DNA of 24,599 nt from Candidatus Omnitrophica bacterium CG1_02_40_15 (GCA_001871815.1 MNVP01000053.1:1-24599); one strand, 5' to 3'. Positions 13,430-21,311 are shown, counted from the stretch's first letter. Translations and numbers: made by a program. Notes: generated from the letters alone by a model not told the origin.

Positions 13430-14668
13430 ATGATAAATAAATCAACCGAGAATTTTTACGGTTTGGGTATTGCGCCGAAGATTCTTGATATCTTAGAGCG
13501 CATGAAGTTTAAAGTGCCTACGCCAATTCAACTAAAGGCGATCCCTCTGGCTCTTGAAGGCAAGGATATTATCGGTATCGCGCAGACAGGAACCGGCAAA
13601 ACCCATTCTTTTGCCATTCCAATGGTGCAGATCTTAGCGCAAAAAAAAGGCATAGGCCTGGTTCTTGCGCCTACCCGCGAGTTAGCTATTCAGATTGACG
13701 AGGCTTTTCAGGGAATTAGCCGGCCATTTGGAATACGGACAGCCTGTCTTATTGGCGGCGCTTCAATGTATGAACAGGTGCGGGCTCTGCGCAATAAACC
13801 CCGTGTGATAATCGCAACACCTGGTAGGCTTATTGACCATATGACCCAGTGGAATATATTGCTTGATGACGCAGTGATGCTGGTGCTTGACGAGGCGGAT
13901 CGCATGCTTGATATGGGTTTTACCCCGCAGGTAGAGAAAATTTTACGTTTTTTGCCCAAAGAAAGACAAACCATGATTTTTTCAGCAACTATCCCGAGAG
14001 AGATTATGCAGATAGCTGCTAAACATATGAAGCTTCCTGTTAACGTAGAGGTTGCCCCTTCCGGCACTGCTGCAGAGAAGGTTACACATGAATTATTTAT
14101 TGTTAAGAAGGATTTTAAATTGCGGCTTCTTGGCAAGATCCTTACAAAATATCATGGGCCTATTCTTTTGTTCTCCCGCACCAAGCATAACGCAAGAAAG
14201 ATTACGCGCTCGATCAGAGATATGAGATATAGCGCTGCAGAAATACATTCTGACCGCTCTTTGAGTCAGCGCCGCGAAGCGCTAGGGGGCTTCAAATCTG
14301 GTAAATATAAAGTGCTGGTTGCTACTGATATCGCTGCCAGAGGGATTGATGTGATCGGGATTGAGCTGGTTATTAATTATGATCTCCCTGACGATACCGA
14401 AAACTATGTGCATCGCATAGGCCGCACAGGCCGCGCAGGCCATAAAGGCCATGCTATTTCTTTTGCCACGCCTGATCAAAGGAACGATGTTCGTGATATA
14501 GAAAAACTCATAAGAGCGTCGTTGCCTATTTCAAAATATCCAGATATCCCCCAGGAACAATTTATTCAATCTTCGCATCAATCCCCGCATCAATCTTCAG
14601 ATAAGCGCCCATGGCATAATTACAGGCAAAAGCGCCCTATGCAAAATAGGCCTAAATTTTACCGTTAA
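13430..14668 (+). CDS. DEAD-box ATP-dependent RNA helicase
   Basis: Superfamily 2 RNA helicase that unwinds short RNA duplexes using ATP, probably in ribosome assembly, mRNA decay or cold adaptation. Motifs in order: Q motif (VPTPIQ, residues 29-34), AQTGTGKT (51-58), PTRELA (81-86), TPGR (130-133), DEAD (154-157), SAT (185-187), ARGIDV and HRIGRTGR (328-335). The catalytic core of two RecA-like domains fills about residues 1-375. A short polar and basic tail (HQSPHQSSDKRPW and RQKRPMQNRPKFYR) follows, as in RhlE and CsdA-type helicases, where it binds RNA. It has no ribosome binding site of its own, consistent with coupling to the upstream zinc-finger gene. Confidence 0.95.
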   Translation: MINKSTENFYGLGIAPKILDILERMKFKVPTPIQLKAIPLALEGKDIIGIAQTGTGKTHSFAIPMVQILAQKKGIGLVLAPTRELAIQIDEAFQGISRPFGIRTACLIGGASMYEQVRALRNKPRVIIATPGRLIDHMTQWNILLDDAVMLVLDEADRMLDMGFTPQVEKILRFLPKERQTMIFSATIPREIMQIAAKHMKLPVNVEVAPSGTAAEKVTHELFIVKKDFKLRLLGKILTKYHGPILLFSRTKHNARKITRSIRDMRYSAAEIHSDRSLSQRREALGGFKSGKYKVLVATDIAARGIDVIGIELVINYDLPDDTENYVHRIGRTGRAGHKGHAISFATPDQRNDVRDIEKLIRASLPISKYPDIPQEQFIQSSHQSPHQSSDKRPWHNYRQKRPMQNRPKFYR

Positions 14669-14687
14669 GAAAGAGAGGTAATATCCC

Positions 14688-16250
14688 ATGTTGGATATTT
14701 CCAAGAAACGATATAGGCTGAGGGTTATTGCGCCTGCCTACCCGGCGTTCAATGTCTATTCATATGTTGCCGCCAGAACTACTGCCCTGGGCCCGGTATG
14801 CGTAGCCACTAGTGTAAACGAAATGGAAAAATGGGATGCGGAGGTTATAGACGAAAATAATCTGCGCAGGTATGGGCCTAAGCTAATTTCTGGCGGGGCT
14901 GACCATGAATTTTTGCAAAGCCATAGGCCTTGCGATGTAGCTGGTTTTTATGGCGGCCTTACAAGTACGATACCAAGGCTTTACGAAGTAGCGCGGTTTT
15001 ACAAAAGTAAAGGAGTTGTGACTATAGCAGGCGGCCAGCATTTTTGCAAAGAGAATATTAAAGAAGCGCTGTCTTCAGGCATAGACTATGTGGTTATCGG
15101 CGAAGGGGAAGAGGCCATCAAAGAACTTCTCTGGTCGCTTGAAGGCAAGCAGGATATCAGCGGGGTAAAAGGCATTGCTTATCTAAATAGCGGCGAGGTG
15201 GTTTTTACTCCTGGCCGCGAGCCTTTAAAAGATTTTGACAACCTTCCATTGCCGGATTTTTCCCTGGTGCGTTACGCGAAAATCAAACTCTATTCAATTG
15301 AAAGGATACGTTCGTGCGGAATGGACTGTGAATTTTGCACAGTAAAAGGAAAACCCAGGTGTTCTTCGCCAGAACGCCTTCTAGAAAGAATAAGTTTTCT
15401 TCTTGAGACTAAAGATGTCAGGCATTTTTTCATCGTGGATGATCTTTTTGGCCAGGAAAGAAATGAGACAATACGGTTTTGCAATATGTTGAGGGATTAC
15501 CAGAAAGATACAGAAAGGCGGCTGGATATTATTGTTCAGATACGGCTGGATAAAGCCAGGGATACTGAACTTTTATCAGCAATGCGCCAAGCAGGCATCA
15601 GCACAGTGGCAATAGGGTTTGAATCGCCTATTGAGGAAGAATTAAAAGCTATGAATAAGCGCCTGAAACCTGAGGATATGCTGTCATTTGTCAAAGTATT
15701 CCGTAAATTTGGTTTTCTGATTCACGGCATGTTTATTTTTGGTTATCCATTGAAAGATGGCGTGAATTTCAGCATGTCCAGCGAGGAGAGAGTGAAGCGG
15801 CTTGAAAGATTCATCAGAAAAGCCATGCTGGACACTATACAGGTTCTTTTGCCTGTGCCTTTGCCTGGCACAGAGTTGAGGCAAAGGCTTGAGGCGCAGA
15901 ATAGGATTTATCCTCTAAAAGACGTTGGATGGGAATACTATGACGGCAATTTTCCGCTCTTTGAACCTGACAAACCAATGAGCGCAGAGGACATGCAATC
16001 TTCAAGCAGAAAAATCATGGGTAAATTCTATCAGTTCAGATGCATGTTTATGCTAGCGCTGAACATAGTTTTCTTTCCGTCAATCGTTTTCTTTTTGCAT
16101 GATATCAAGGCAGGCTGGAGAATATGGTATAGGCCGTGGCGCAATTATCTTATACGTTTTGGCGGATGGATTGTCCTAAGGAACTGGATATCCATGTTTA
16201 AAAAAGATAAGTTTTCAGAAAAATTGAAACAGGCAAAGGCGCATCTGTAG
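14688..16250 (+). CDS. Cobalamin-binding-type radical-SAM protein
   Basis: The 520-residue protein has two main parts. Residues about 80-150 form a Rossmann-like B12-binding-type domain (VVTIAGGQHFCKEN, then GIDYVVIGEGEEAIKEL); the histidine that ligates cobalamin in other families is not obvious. Residues about 200-420 are the radical-SAM core with Cys210, Cys214 and Cys217 in RSCGMDCEFCTVK. The C-terminal region (about 450-510) is rich in Trp, Tyr and hydrophobic residues (LALNIVFFPSIVFFLHD, WRIWYRPWRNYLIRFGGW) and may contact the membrane. Family members include methylases and ring-forming enzymes; I cannot name the substrate. AGAGAGG lies 9 bases before ATG. pabB begins 5 bases after its stop. 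Confidence 0.88.
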   Translation: MLDISKKRYRLRVIAPAYPAFNVYSYVAARTTALGPVCVATSVNEMEKWDAEVIDENNLRRYGPKLISGGADHEFLQSHRPCDVAGFYGGLTSTIPRLYEVARFYKSKGVVTIAGGQHFCKENIKEALSSGIDYVVIGEGEEAIKELLWSLEGKQDISGVKGIAYLNSGEVVFTPGREPLKDFDNLPLPDFSLVRYAKIKLYSIERIRSCGMDCEFCTVKGKPRCSSPERLLERISFLLETKDVRHFFIVDDLFGQERNETIRFCNMLRDYQKDTERRLDIIVQIRLDKARDTELLSAMRQAGISTVAIGFESPIEEELKAMNKRLKPEDMLSFVKVFRKFGFLIHGMFIFGYPLKDGVNFSMSSEERVKRLERFIRKAMLDTIQVLLPVPLPGTELRQRLEAQNRIYPLKDVGWEYYDGNFPLFEPDKPMSAEDMQSSSRKIMGKFYQFRCMFMLALNIVFFPSIVFFLHDIKAGWRIWYRPWRNYLIRFGGWIVLRNWISMFKKDKFSEKLKQAKAHL

Positions 16251-16255
16251 GCGTT

Positions 16256-17362
16256 ATGAAAGTATTAATTCAGTTTGAAAAAAAGCCGCTTTTATTCCAG
16301 GATCCAGAATTCATCATATCATGCTTTAACCCGGCCTCATTTATTGCTTGTTTTAGAGATATTGAAAACGCGCTTAAACGCGGATATTATTTAGCTGGTT
16401 TTTTGTCGTATGAAGCAGGATATTATTTTGAAGAAAGACTGCGAGAGGACAAAACGCATGATTTTCCGCTTATATATCTTGGAGCGTATAAAAAGCCTAC
16501 TAGATACAAAATATGTCGCGCGTTTAAGCCTTTTCAAAATACCATTGAAAATATTCAGTTAAATATAACGCAGGACGATTATTCTTCTAATATACAGGCC
16601 ATACGCGATTATATAGCTCAGGGTGAAGTATATCAGATTACCTATTGCATTAAATTGTTGTTTAAGTTTTGCGGAGATCCGTTTTCTCTTTATAATTTGC
16701 TGTTAAAAGAGCAGCCAGTGCCTTATCCAGCGTATATCGAAACAGGCAAATTTCATATACTGTCCTGTTCTCCGGAGATGTTCATTAAAAAAGAGTTCAC
16801 GCATGCTGTTACAAAACCTATGAAAGGAACATGGCGCCGCGGAGATAATATGATTTCTGATATTGCGGCGCGCCTGCGGTTTCAATATGATTTCAAAAAT
16901 AGAGCTGAGAATGTGATGATCGCGGACCTCTTAAGGAATGACCTTGGAAGGGTAGGGCGGGGGATAGAAGCTCCGAAACTTTTCGAAGTGGCGAAATACA
17001 AAACTTTATTTCAGATGACATCTACTGTGACAGGCCATGTGGGGAAAGATATACCTATTTATGAATTATTTGCCTCGCTTTTTCCTTCAGGTTCGGTTAC
17101 AGGGGCGCCAAAGATACGCGCAATGCAGATTATAAAAGAACTTGAACGCGAAGAGCGTAAGATATATACTGGCGCCATTGGTTATATCACGCCTGGCAGA
17201 GATATCTTTTTCAATATCCCTATCCGCACATTGTTGATCCGCGAAGGAATCGGAGAGATGGGTATAGGCGGCGGTATTGTATGGGATTCTACTCCTCAGG
17301 GTGAATGGGATGAAGGCATGCTTAAAGCAAAATTCCTTACAGATATGTCTTTAATATCTTGA
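16256..17362 (+). CDS. pabB: Aminodeoxychorismate synthase component I
   Basis: Chorismate-utilising enzyme that aminates chorismate to 4-amino-4-deoxychorismate for folate synthesis, using ammonia from a glutamine amidotransferase (PabA). The N-terminal AGFLSYEAGYYFEE (47-60) is typical of stand-alone PabB. Lys190 in KPMKGTWRRG is the active-site lysine that separates PabB from anthranilate synthase, which has Ala there. Further core motifs are ENVMIADLLRNDLGRV, FPSGSVTGAPKIRAMQII and GAIGYI. At 368 residues it is one chorismate-binding domain without a fused lyase (PabC). Neither pabA nor pabC is in the window. It follows the radical-SAM gene by 5 bases, so the two are probably co-transcribed. 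Confidence 0.9.
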   Translation: MKVLIQFEKKPLLFQDPEFIISCFNPASFIACFRDIENALKRGYYLAGFLSYEAGYYFEERLREDKTHDFPLIYLGAYKKPTRYKICRAFKPFQNTIENIQLNITQDDYSSNIQAIRDYIAQGEVYQITYCIKLLFKFCGDPFSLYNLLLKEQPVPYPAYIETGKFHILSCSPEMFIKKEFTHAVTKPMKGTWRRGDNMISDIAARLRFQYDFKNRAENVMIADLLRNDLGRVGRGIEAPKLFEVAKYKTLFQMTSTVTGHVGKDIPIYELFASLFPSGSVTGAPKIRAMQIIKELEREERKIYTGAIGYITPGRDIFFNIPIRTLLIREGIGEMGIGGGIVWDSTPQGEWDEGMLKAKFLTDMSLIS

Positions 17363-17380
17363 TAGTATAGGAAAGTATAT

Positions 17381-17595
17381 CCCCCTTGTTTTCTTCGAAA
17401 ACAAAACAGGGGGACTGCGAAAATCGCTTGGAAGTTATCACTGAAAGCGATTTTCTTGAAATCTAAGCTGTAATTTTCTAATTGCATTAAAACTCCAGAT
17501 GCTGTAAAATTAAATTAAACCAATATTATATTTTAACATTGGTTTAATTTATCCTGAGGAGTCCGCCATTGTTTCAGTGGCGGACGACGAAGGAT
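17381..17595. repeat. Cluster of four hairpins between pabB and the membrane-protein gene
   Basis: Hairpin A: CCCCC-TTGTTTTC (17381-17393), loop TTC, GAAAACAA (17397-17404), bulge AACA, GGGGG (17409-17413). Hairpin B: GAAAATCGCTT (17419-17429) with AAGCGATTTTC (17445-17455), perfect 11 bp. Hairpin C: AAATTAAACCAAT (17512-17524) with 17538-17550, perfect 13 bp. Hairpin D: GTCCGCCA (17561-17568) with TGGCGGAC (17578-17585), enclosed by ATCCT and AGGAT. Hairpin D and its flanks have the CCTGAG...GAAGGATCT style of dispersed intergenic repeats known in many bacteria. I see no gene in the 242-bp gap. Confidence 0.75.
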
Positions 17596-17604
17596 CTACC
17601 TATC

Positions 17605-17955
17605 ATGGACATAGCTTTATATATAGAATCATTAAAAACAGCTTTCCTGCCTTATATTAAAAGCATTCAAAGCTTTCACTTCTATTACGCTAATCCATTA
17701 TTCTGGGTGTTTTTTATGGTTTTATATCTGATACTGGAAATAGGCAGAAGCTGGAGTCAAGGCAAGGCATTTTTCTTTTGCATAAGCATAGCCTCTATTT
17801 TATTGGCTACTACGTGGCTTGAAAAGCCGCTTATAGATATGTTTACAATCCGGGGGTATGCGGCAGGGGTTTTTGACCCATTCATATTAAAAGTAGCGTC
17901 TCTTATTATGATTTCAATAACAATAGTATATTTTGTATTTGTAGATAATTCTTAA
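17605..17955 (+). CDS. Hypothetical integral membrane protein
   Basis: I do not recognise the family. The 116-residue protein has three hydrophobic segments: about 31-47 (PLFWVFFMVLYLILEIG), 55-72 (AFFFCISIASILLATTW) and 93-113 (ILKVASLIMISITIVYFVFV). It therefore probably sits in the inner membrane with a short amphipathic N-terminus (MDIALYIESLKTAFLPYIKS). I chose ATG 17605; the in-frame TTG at 17569 would translate half of hairpin D. The only site-like sequence, AAGGA at 17590-17594, is itself part of that repeat. The gene ends 8 bases before the thioesterase, so it likely belongs to the same operon as the Tol-like genes. Confidence 0.7.
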   Translation: MDIALYIESLKTAFLPYIKSIQSFHFYYANPLFWVFFMVLYLILEIGRSWSQGKAFFFCISIASILLATTWLEKPLIDMFTIRGYAAGVFDPFILKVASLIMISITIVYFVFVDNS

Positions 17956-17963
17956 ATTAGATT

Positions 17964-18353
17964 ATGGCAGATCATTACATAGAAAAGAAAATCTATTACC
18001 ATGATACAGATGCAGGAGGCGTGATGTATTATGCTAATTATCTCAGGCATCTTGAGGAAGCGCGTTTTGAATTTTGTCTCAAAAATGGCGTTAGCCTGCC
18101 GGAATTCGCTAAACAGGGCGTGTTATTTGCGGTTGTTCACGTAGATATAGATTATAAATTGCCTGCCAGGTACGGGGATGTAATCCGTATCTTTACAAGC
18201 ATAGAAAAGATAGGTTTTTCCTCGATCCATTTTTTGCATGAGATAAAAAGAGAAAGGCTTACGCTTGTAACATGCAAGACAGTATGGGCCTGTATTAGCG
18301 AAGCGTTAAAACCTCAGGCTATACCTGATAAAATAAAACAGGCGTTAGCTTGA
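17964..18353 (+). CDS. ybgC: Acyl-CoA thioesterase, YbgC/4HBT family
   Basis: Hotdog-fold thioesterase that hydrolyses acyl thioesters, with the family's active-site signature YYHDTDAGGVMYYANYL; Asp16 is the catalytic aspartate by comparison with E. coli YbgC. The following HLEEARFEF helix and KLPARYGD strand are also conserved. At 129 residues it is full length. In many Gram-negative bacteria ybgC heads the tol-pal operon, and here tolQ- and tolR-like genes follow, which supports YbgC rather than a 4-hydroxybenzoyl-CoA thioesterase. A 154-bp leader containing a structured element separates it from tolQ. Confidence 0.88.
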   Translation: MADHYIEKKIYYHDTDAGGVMYYANYLRHLEEARFEFCLKNGVSLPEFAKQGVLFAVVHVDIDYKLPARYGDVIRIFTSIEKIGFSSIHFLHEIKRERLTLVTCKTVWACISEALKPQAIPDKIKQALA

Positions 18354-18427
18354 GGGGTCAGAGGGAAAAACAGCATATTGTATATCTTGCCATTTTAAAA
18401 GAAAAGATCTGAATAAAAAGTTATAAA

Positions 18428-18495
18428 GGTCCCTCGCCGCATATTTGTTGAGTGCAATGGCGGGCTCGGGATCAAATTTTGTTTCACAAAATTTG
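18428..18495 (+). repeat. Two-hairpin leader element upstream of tolQ (copy 2)
   Basis: Stem 1: GGTCCC (18428-18433) with GGGATC (18468-18473), then TC/TC, then GCCGC (18436-18440) with GCGGGC (18460-18465) and one bulged G. Stem 2: CAAATTTTGT (18473-18482) with ACAAAATTTG (18486-18495) around TTC. Compared with the thiG copy, the closing AC/GT pairs have become GT/AC, a compensatory change. The ribosome binding site (GAGAGGTGG) overlaps its last base. The apical loop sequence and length differ from copy 1. Confidence 0.8.
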
Positions 18496-18507
18496 AGAGG
18501 TGGTTAG

Positions 18508-19137
18508 ATGGGGATGTTTCAGTTGATCAGTAACGGCGGCGTCACGATGTATGTTCTTATATTATGCTCTATATTGTCTATGGCAATTATAATAGAGAGG
18601 ATTTTGTATTACCGCAGGCGGTCCATAGTTAAAAGAGAAGATTTTATGATGGATATAAAAAATCAGTTGAACCGCGATAACCCAAGACATGCCGTGTCTA
18701 TGTGCATTGGCATAAGCAATGAAGCAAATACTCCATTTGCTAATGTTGTATGCGCTGGCCTCAGTGCCTATGGCAGGGGAGAAAAAGAGATATCGAGCAA
18801 CATGGAAAGAAGCATCGCTATAGAGACAAACATGTTAAGCCGCTTCACAACTATAGTTGGAACAATAGGGAGTACCTCTGTTTATATAGGGCTTTTTGGC
18901 ACAGTGCTCGGGATAATAAGGGCATTTCATGATATCTCTAAAACCGGTTCAGGCGGCATAAGCGTTGTTATAAACGGCATATCAGAAGCGCTTATATGCA
19001 CCGCAGCCGGGTTGTGCGTTGCAGTACCAGCTGTTATTGCGTATAATTATTTTATAAAAAAAATAGATAATTTTGTTATAGATATGGAATTATGCGCTTC
19101 TGAAATACTAGACTTTATTTCTAATATAAAGAAATGA
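18508..19137 (+). CDS. tolQ: TolQ/ExbB-family proton channel subunit
   Basis: Inner-membrane subunit of the proton-driven motor that, with TolR/ExbD, energises the outer membrane or drives import. Three membrane segments are visible: about 11-35, 111-139 (TTIVGTIGSTSVYIGLFGTV...) and 157-181 (SEALICTAAGLCVAVPAV), with the large cytoplasmic loop between the first two. The GTVLGIIRAF and EALICTAAGLCVAVPA motifs are family hallmarks. At 209 residues it is of normal size. TolQ is favoured over ExbB because ybgC is upstream; tolA, tolB and pal are not in the window. GAGAGGTGG precedes ATG. It shares ATGA with the next gene. Confidence 0.88.
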   Translation: MGMFQLISNGGVTMYVLILCSILSMAIIIERILYYRRRSIVKREDFMMDIKNQLNRDNPRHAVSMCIGISNEANTPFANVVCAGLSAYGRGEKEISSNMERSIAIETNMLSRFTTIVGTIGSTSVYIGLFGTVLGIIRAFHDISKTGSGGISVVINGISEALICTAAGLCVAVPAVIAYNYFIKKIDNFVIDMELCASEILDFISNIKK

Positions 19138-19541
19138 ATAAACGCCTTGCAAGACAAAGAATAATGGCAGAGATAAATATAACGCCTTTCACAGACGTTA
19201 TACTTGTTTTATTGATAATCTTCATGATAACCACGCCTCTGATCCTTCAATCCAGCATAAAGGTTAACCTTCCTGAGGCTGCAAGCGGAAAACCTTTCAC
19301 AAATGCCAGGCAGATAAATATTACTGTCAGCAATGATAACGCTATGTATATTGACGATAAACTTATCACAAGGAAAGAGCTGATATCTCAGGTCAGGATG
19401 GCGCATAAGGACAATCCGGACCTAGAGGTGATCCTTTTTTCAGACAAGATGGTCAGGTTCAAAAATATCGTAACTATACTTGATGATCTTAATGAGATCG
19501 GCATAAGAAATCTTAATATAGCTGCAAAGGTAGAACAATGA
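19134..19541 (+). CDS. tolR: TolR/ExbD-family protein
   Basis: Partner of TolQ/ExbB. A single N-terminal membrane helix (ITPFTDVILVLLIIFMITTPLI, about 16-37, given here as ITPFTDVILVLL and IIFMITTPLI) carries Asp21, the proton-path aspartate of the family. The rest is a periplasmic domain with the usual KVNLPEAASGKP and LISQVRMAHKDNPDLEVILFSD pattern (in two parts: LISQVRMAHKDN, PDLEVILFSD). At 135 residues it is full length. Its ATG overlaps the tolQ stop. A hairpin with a T-run follows. Confidence 0.9.
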   Translation: MNKRLARQRIMAEINITPFTDVILVLLIIFMITTPLILQSSIKVNLPEAASGKPFTNARQINITVSNDNAMYIDDKLITRKELISQVRMAHKDNPDLEVILFSDKMVRFKNIVTILDDLNEIGIRNLNIAAKVEQ

Positions 19542-19550
19542 TGTTATTGT

Positions 19551-19583
19551 AGGGAACGGTTTAAAACCGTCCCCTGCCTTTTT
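19551..19583 (+). terminator. Probable intrinsic terminator of the tolQR unit, overlapping the end of rlmD
   Basis: AGGG (19551-19554) pairs with CCCT (19572-19575), then after one mismatch ACGGTTT (19556-19562) with AAACCGT (19564-19570). T5 at 19579-19583 follows a short TGCC spacer on the plus strand. The hairpin also contains the stop codon and last four residues of the convergent rlmD gene. On the minus strand no T-run follows. The GGGACGGTTT core is also REP-like in style. Confidence 0.6.
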
Positions 19584-20778
19584 CCAGTATCGCCAAGGTT
19601 TCAATATGAGGCGTATGAGGGAAGAAGTCGAAAAGAAAAAGAGTTTTAATTGTATATGAACGGTCAAGGATCTTTAAATCCCGGCTGAGAGTAACGGGAT
19701 TGCAAGATAGATATATAATCTTTTTTATCGAGCTCAAAAGGATATTTTGGCAAAGCATATTATCCAGGCCTTTTCGCGGCGGGTCAAGTATTAAGGTGGT
19801 AATGCTGTTAGTTAGCATTAATGGGAATATTTTTTCGCAAGGCCCTTCATAAAGCTTGAAGTTTTTGATTTTATTTAACTTAAGGTTACTTTTCAGAAAA
19901 GATATATTACCGGGGTTGGATTCTATCCCGATAACTTCTCTGGCAAGCTGGCTTAAGGCTATTCCGAACGTGCCTATGCCGCAATAGAGGTCAGCTATTA
20001 TTTCTTTTTTATCCAGGCGTATGGATTTTTGCATTTCTTTAAGCGTAATCTCAAGCATTGGGACATTAATCTGGAAGAATGACTCAGGGCCTATCCTAAG
20101 GGTTTTTCCTAAAACTGTTTCTTCAATATAATTATTTTTCACATGGAATTCTGAAAACAATGCGGCTAGATTATCATTAGGTTTTATTGGAGGATATGTC
20201 GTGAGTATTAATTCTTTGGCAGGGGACAGGCATGCCTGCCCCCTGCTTTCTCTTATTTCAATCTCTTTGATAAAATTCAGGCCCTCTTTATTTACTATTT
20301 CAATAAATGACGCCAGGAACTTATTAATATTTTCGCTTACTAAGCAACATGAATTTATCTGGATAAATTTGTCTCTTGATTCAGAAACGTGATACGCGAG
20401 GCTTGCTTTTCTATTTTCCCATATTATAGTTAATTTGATTTTATTCCTGTATCCCCATATCTGGGGAGAGGCAATAGCAATGGTAGGCGTATTTGGAAAT
20501 ATTTCTTTTAACTGCGATTCTTTAATGGCGGCCTGCGTTTTATAGTCAATGTATTGATAAGGGCCACATGCTTGATAATGGCTGCAGGCCGGAGTTATTC
20601 TGAATTCAGAAGGATTTATTATTTTTATGGTTTTTGCTTCAATATAATTCTTCTTTTCTTCAAGAGGCTTTATCTCTACAGTTTCGCCGGGAATTCCCTC
20701 ATCCGTGAGTATTATTTTATTGCCGCTTAGGCCCAGACTTTTGCCTGGGTAAATGATTTTTTGAATAGTTATTTTCAT
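19561..20778 (-). CDS. rlmD: 23S rRNA (uracil-C5)-methyltransferase, RlmD/TrmA family
   Basis: SAM-dependent RNA methyltransferase that makes 5-methyluridine. An N-terminal TRAM-like RNA-binding domain (about 1-50; GKSLGLS...IPGETVEI) is followed by an Fe-S region and the Rossmann fold. Motifs: DLYCGIGTFG (263-272), DPPRKGL (332-338), catalytic Cys359 in YLSCNPVTLSRDL and PHTPHIETLAIL (388-399). The Fe-S region has Cys65 and Cys71, but Tyr74 stands where the family's CGGC motif has its third Cys, so the cluster may be absent. Residues 178-187 are encoded by an in-frame palindrome, and the last residues (RGRF) and stop lie in another. The exact target (U1939, U747 or tRNA U54) cannot be decided from sequence. 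Confidence 0.85.
   Translation of the reverse strand: MKITIQKIIYPGKSLGLSGNKIILTDEGIPGETVEIKPLEEKKNYIEAKTIKIINPSEFRITPACSHYQACGPYQYIDYKTQAAIKESQLKEIFPNTPTIAIASPQIWGYRNKIKLTIIWENRKASLAYHVSESRDKFIQINSCCLVSENINKFLASFIEIVNKEGLNFIKEIEIRESRGQACLSPAKELILTTYPPIKPNDNLAALFSEFHVKNNYIEETVLGKTLRIGPESFFQINVPMLEITLKEMQKSIRLDKKEIIADLYCGIGTFGIALSQLAREVIGIESNPGNISFLKSNLKLNKIKNFKLYEGPCEKIFPLMLTNSITTLILDPPRKGLDNMLCQNILLSSIKKIIYLSCNPVTLSRDLKILDRSYTIKTLFLFDFFPHTPHIETLAILEKGRGRF
20219..20246. repeat. Palindrome inside the rlmD coding region
   Basis: Two 14-nt arms, GCAGGGGACAGGCA and TGCCTGCCCCCTGC, pair with one mismatch and no loop; the centre CAGGCATGCCTG is a perfect 12-bp palindrome. It encodes residues 178-187 (SRGQACLSPA) of the methyltransferase in frame, between the Fe-S region and the SAM fold. 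Its GC content is clearly above its surroundings. Confidence 0.75.
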
Positions 20779-20788
20779 AAGTATTTAA

Positions 20789-20940
20789 CCCAAAATTTGC
20801 ATTAGAAATTTGTTTGGGATTACCCCGACGAGCAAGATTAAATCCTATCGGATTTAATCTGCCGGCCCTTCCCTGCAGATTTACAAAAGTAAATCTAAAC
20901 GCAGGGACAAGTCGGGCAGATTTTGCTATTGCAAAATCTG
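20789..20940. repeat. Multi-hairpin element upstream of the zinc-ribbon gene (related to the thiG/tolQ leaders)
   Basis: CCCGAC (20824-20829) pairs with GTCGGG (20911-20916). Inside are AGATTAAATCC (20835-20845) with GGATTTAATCT (20850-20860), and TCCCTGC (20870-20876) with GCAGGGA (20901-20907) enclosing AGATTTAC/GTAAATCT. Immediately after is CAGATTTTGC (20917-20926) with GCAAAATCTG (20931-20940). A separate imperfect hairpin CCCAAA...TTTGGG lies at 20789-20818. A GC-rich stem followed directly by a 10-bp AT-rich hairpin ending in AAAATYTG matches the thiG and tolQ elements. It lies in the divergent rlmD/zinc-ribbon gap. Confidence 0.75.
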
Positions 20941-21011
20941 GGTTTAATATACCATATTTTACTGTTATATAAAATAGATATATAGTAAAATAGAAAAAAC
21001 AGGGAGGCGAT

Positions 21012-21311
21012 ATGAAAAAATGTCCTTTTTGCGCTGAAGAGATACAGGATGAGGCGATAAAGTGCAAGCATTGCGGAGAGAACCTTGATAAGAAGAAGAA
21101 AGTCAAATGGTATTTTAGTATGGCTACATTTATAATGGCGCTTCTTTGCGTCGGTCCGTTTGCCTTGCCTCTTTTCTGGTTTAATCCGCGTTTTACAATG
21201 GCGAGAAAAATACTTGTAAGCGTTATTATCCTTATCCTGACTTATTTTTTAGGCATCATGGTAGCAAAGAGCCTAGTTTCTTTAAAAAGTTATTATCAAA
21301 TGGTACAGTAA
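21012..21311 (+). CDS. Zinc-ribbon domain membrane protein
   Basis: The 99-residue protein has an N-terminal zinc ribbon with Cys4, Cys7, Cys18 and Cys21 (CPFCAEEI and CKHCGE), followed by a lysine-rich linker and two hydrophobic segments (about 36-58 and 66-88). This layout, with a small metal-binding cap on the cytoplasmic side of a membrane anchor, is common in bacteria; the function is not known. GGGAGG ends 4 bases before ATG. It lies 33 bases before glpK and may be co-transcribed with it, but nothing else links it to glycerol use. Confidence 0.8.
   Translation: MKKCPFCAEEIQDEAIKCKHCGENLDKKKKVKWYFSMATFIMALLCVGPFALPLFWFNPRFTMARKILVSVIILILTYFLGIMVAKSLVSLKSYYQMVQ

Noticed and set aside
17569..17604. 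Upstream TTG start for the membrane protein
   Set aside because: The added residues would be encoded by the loop and arm of hairpin D, and no ribosome binding site precedes it.
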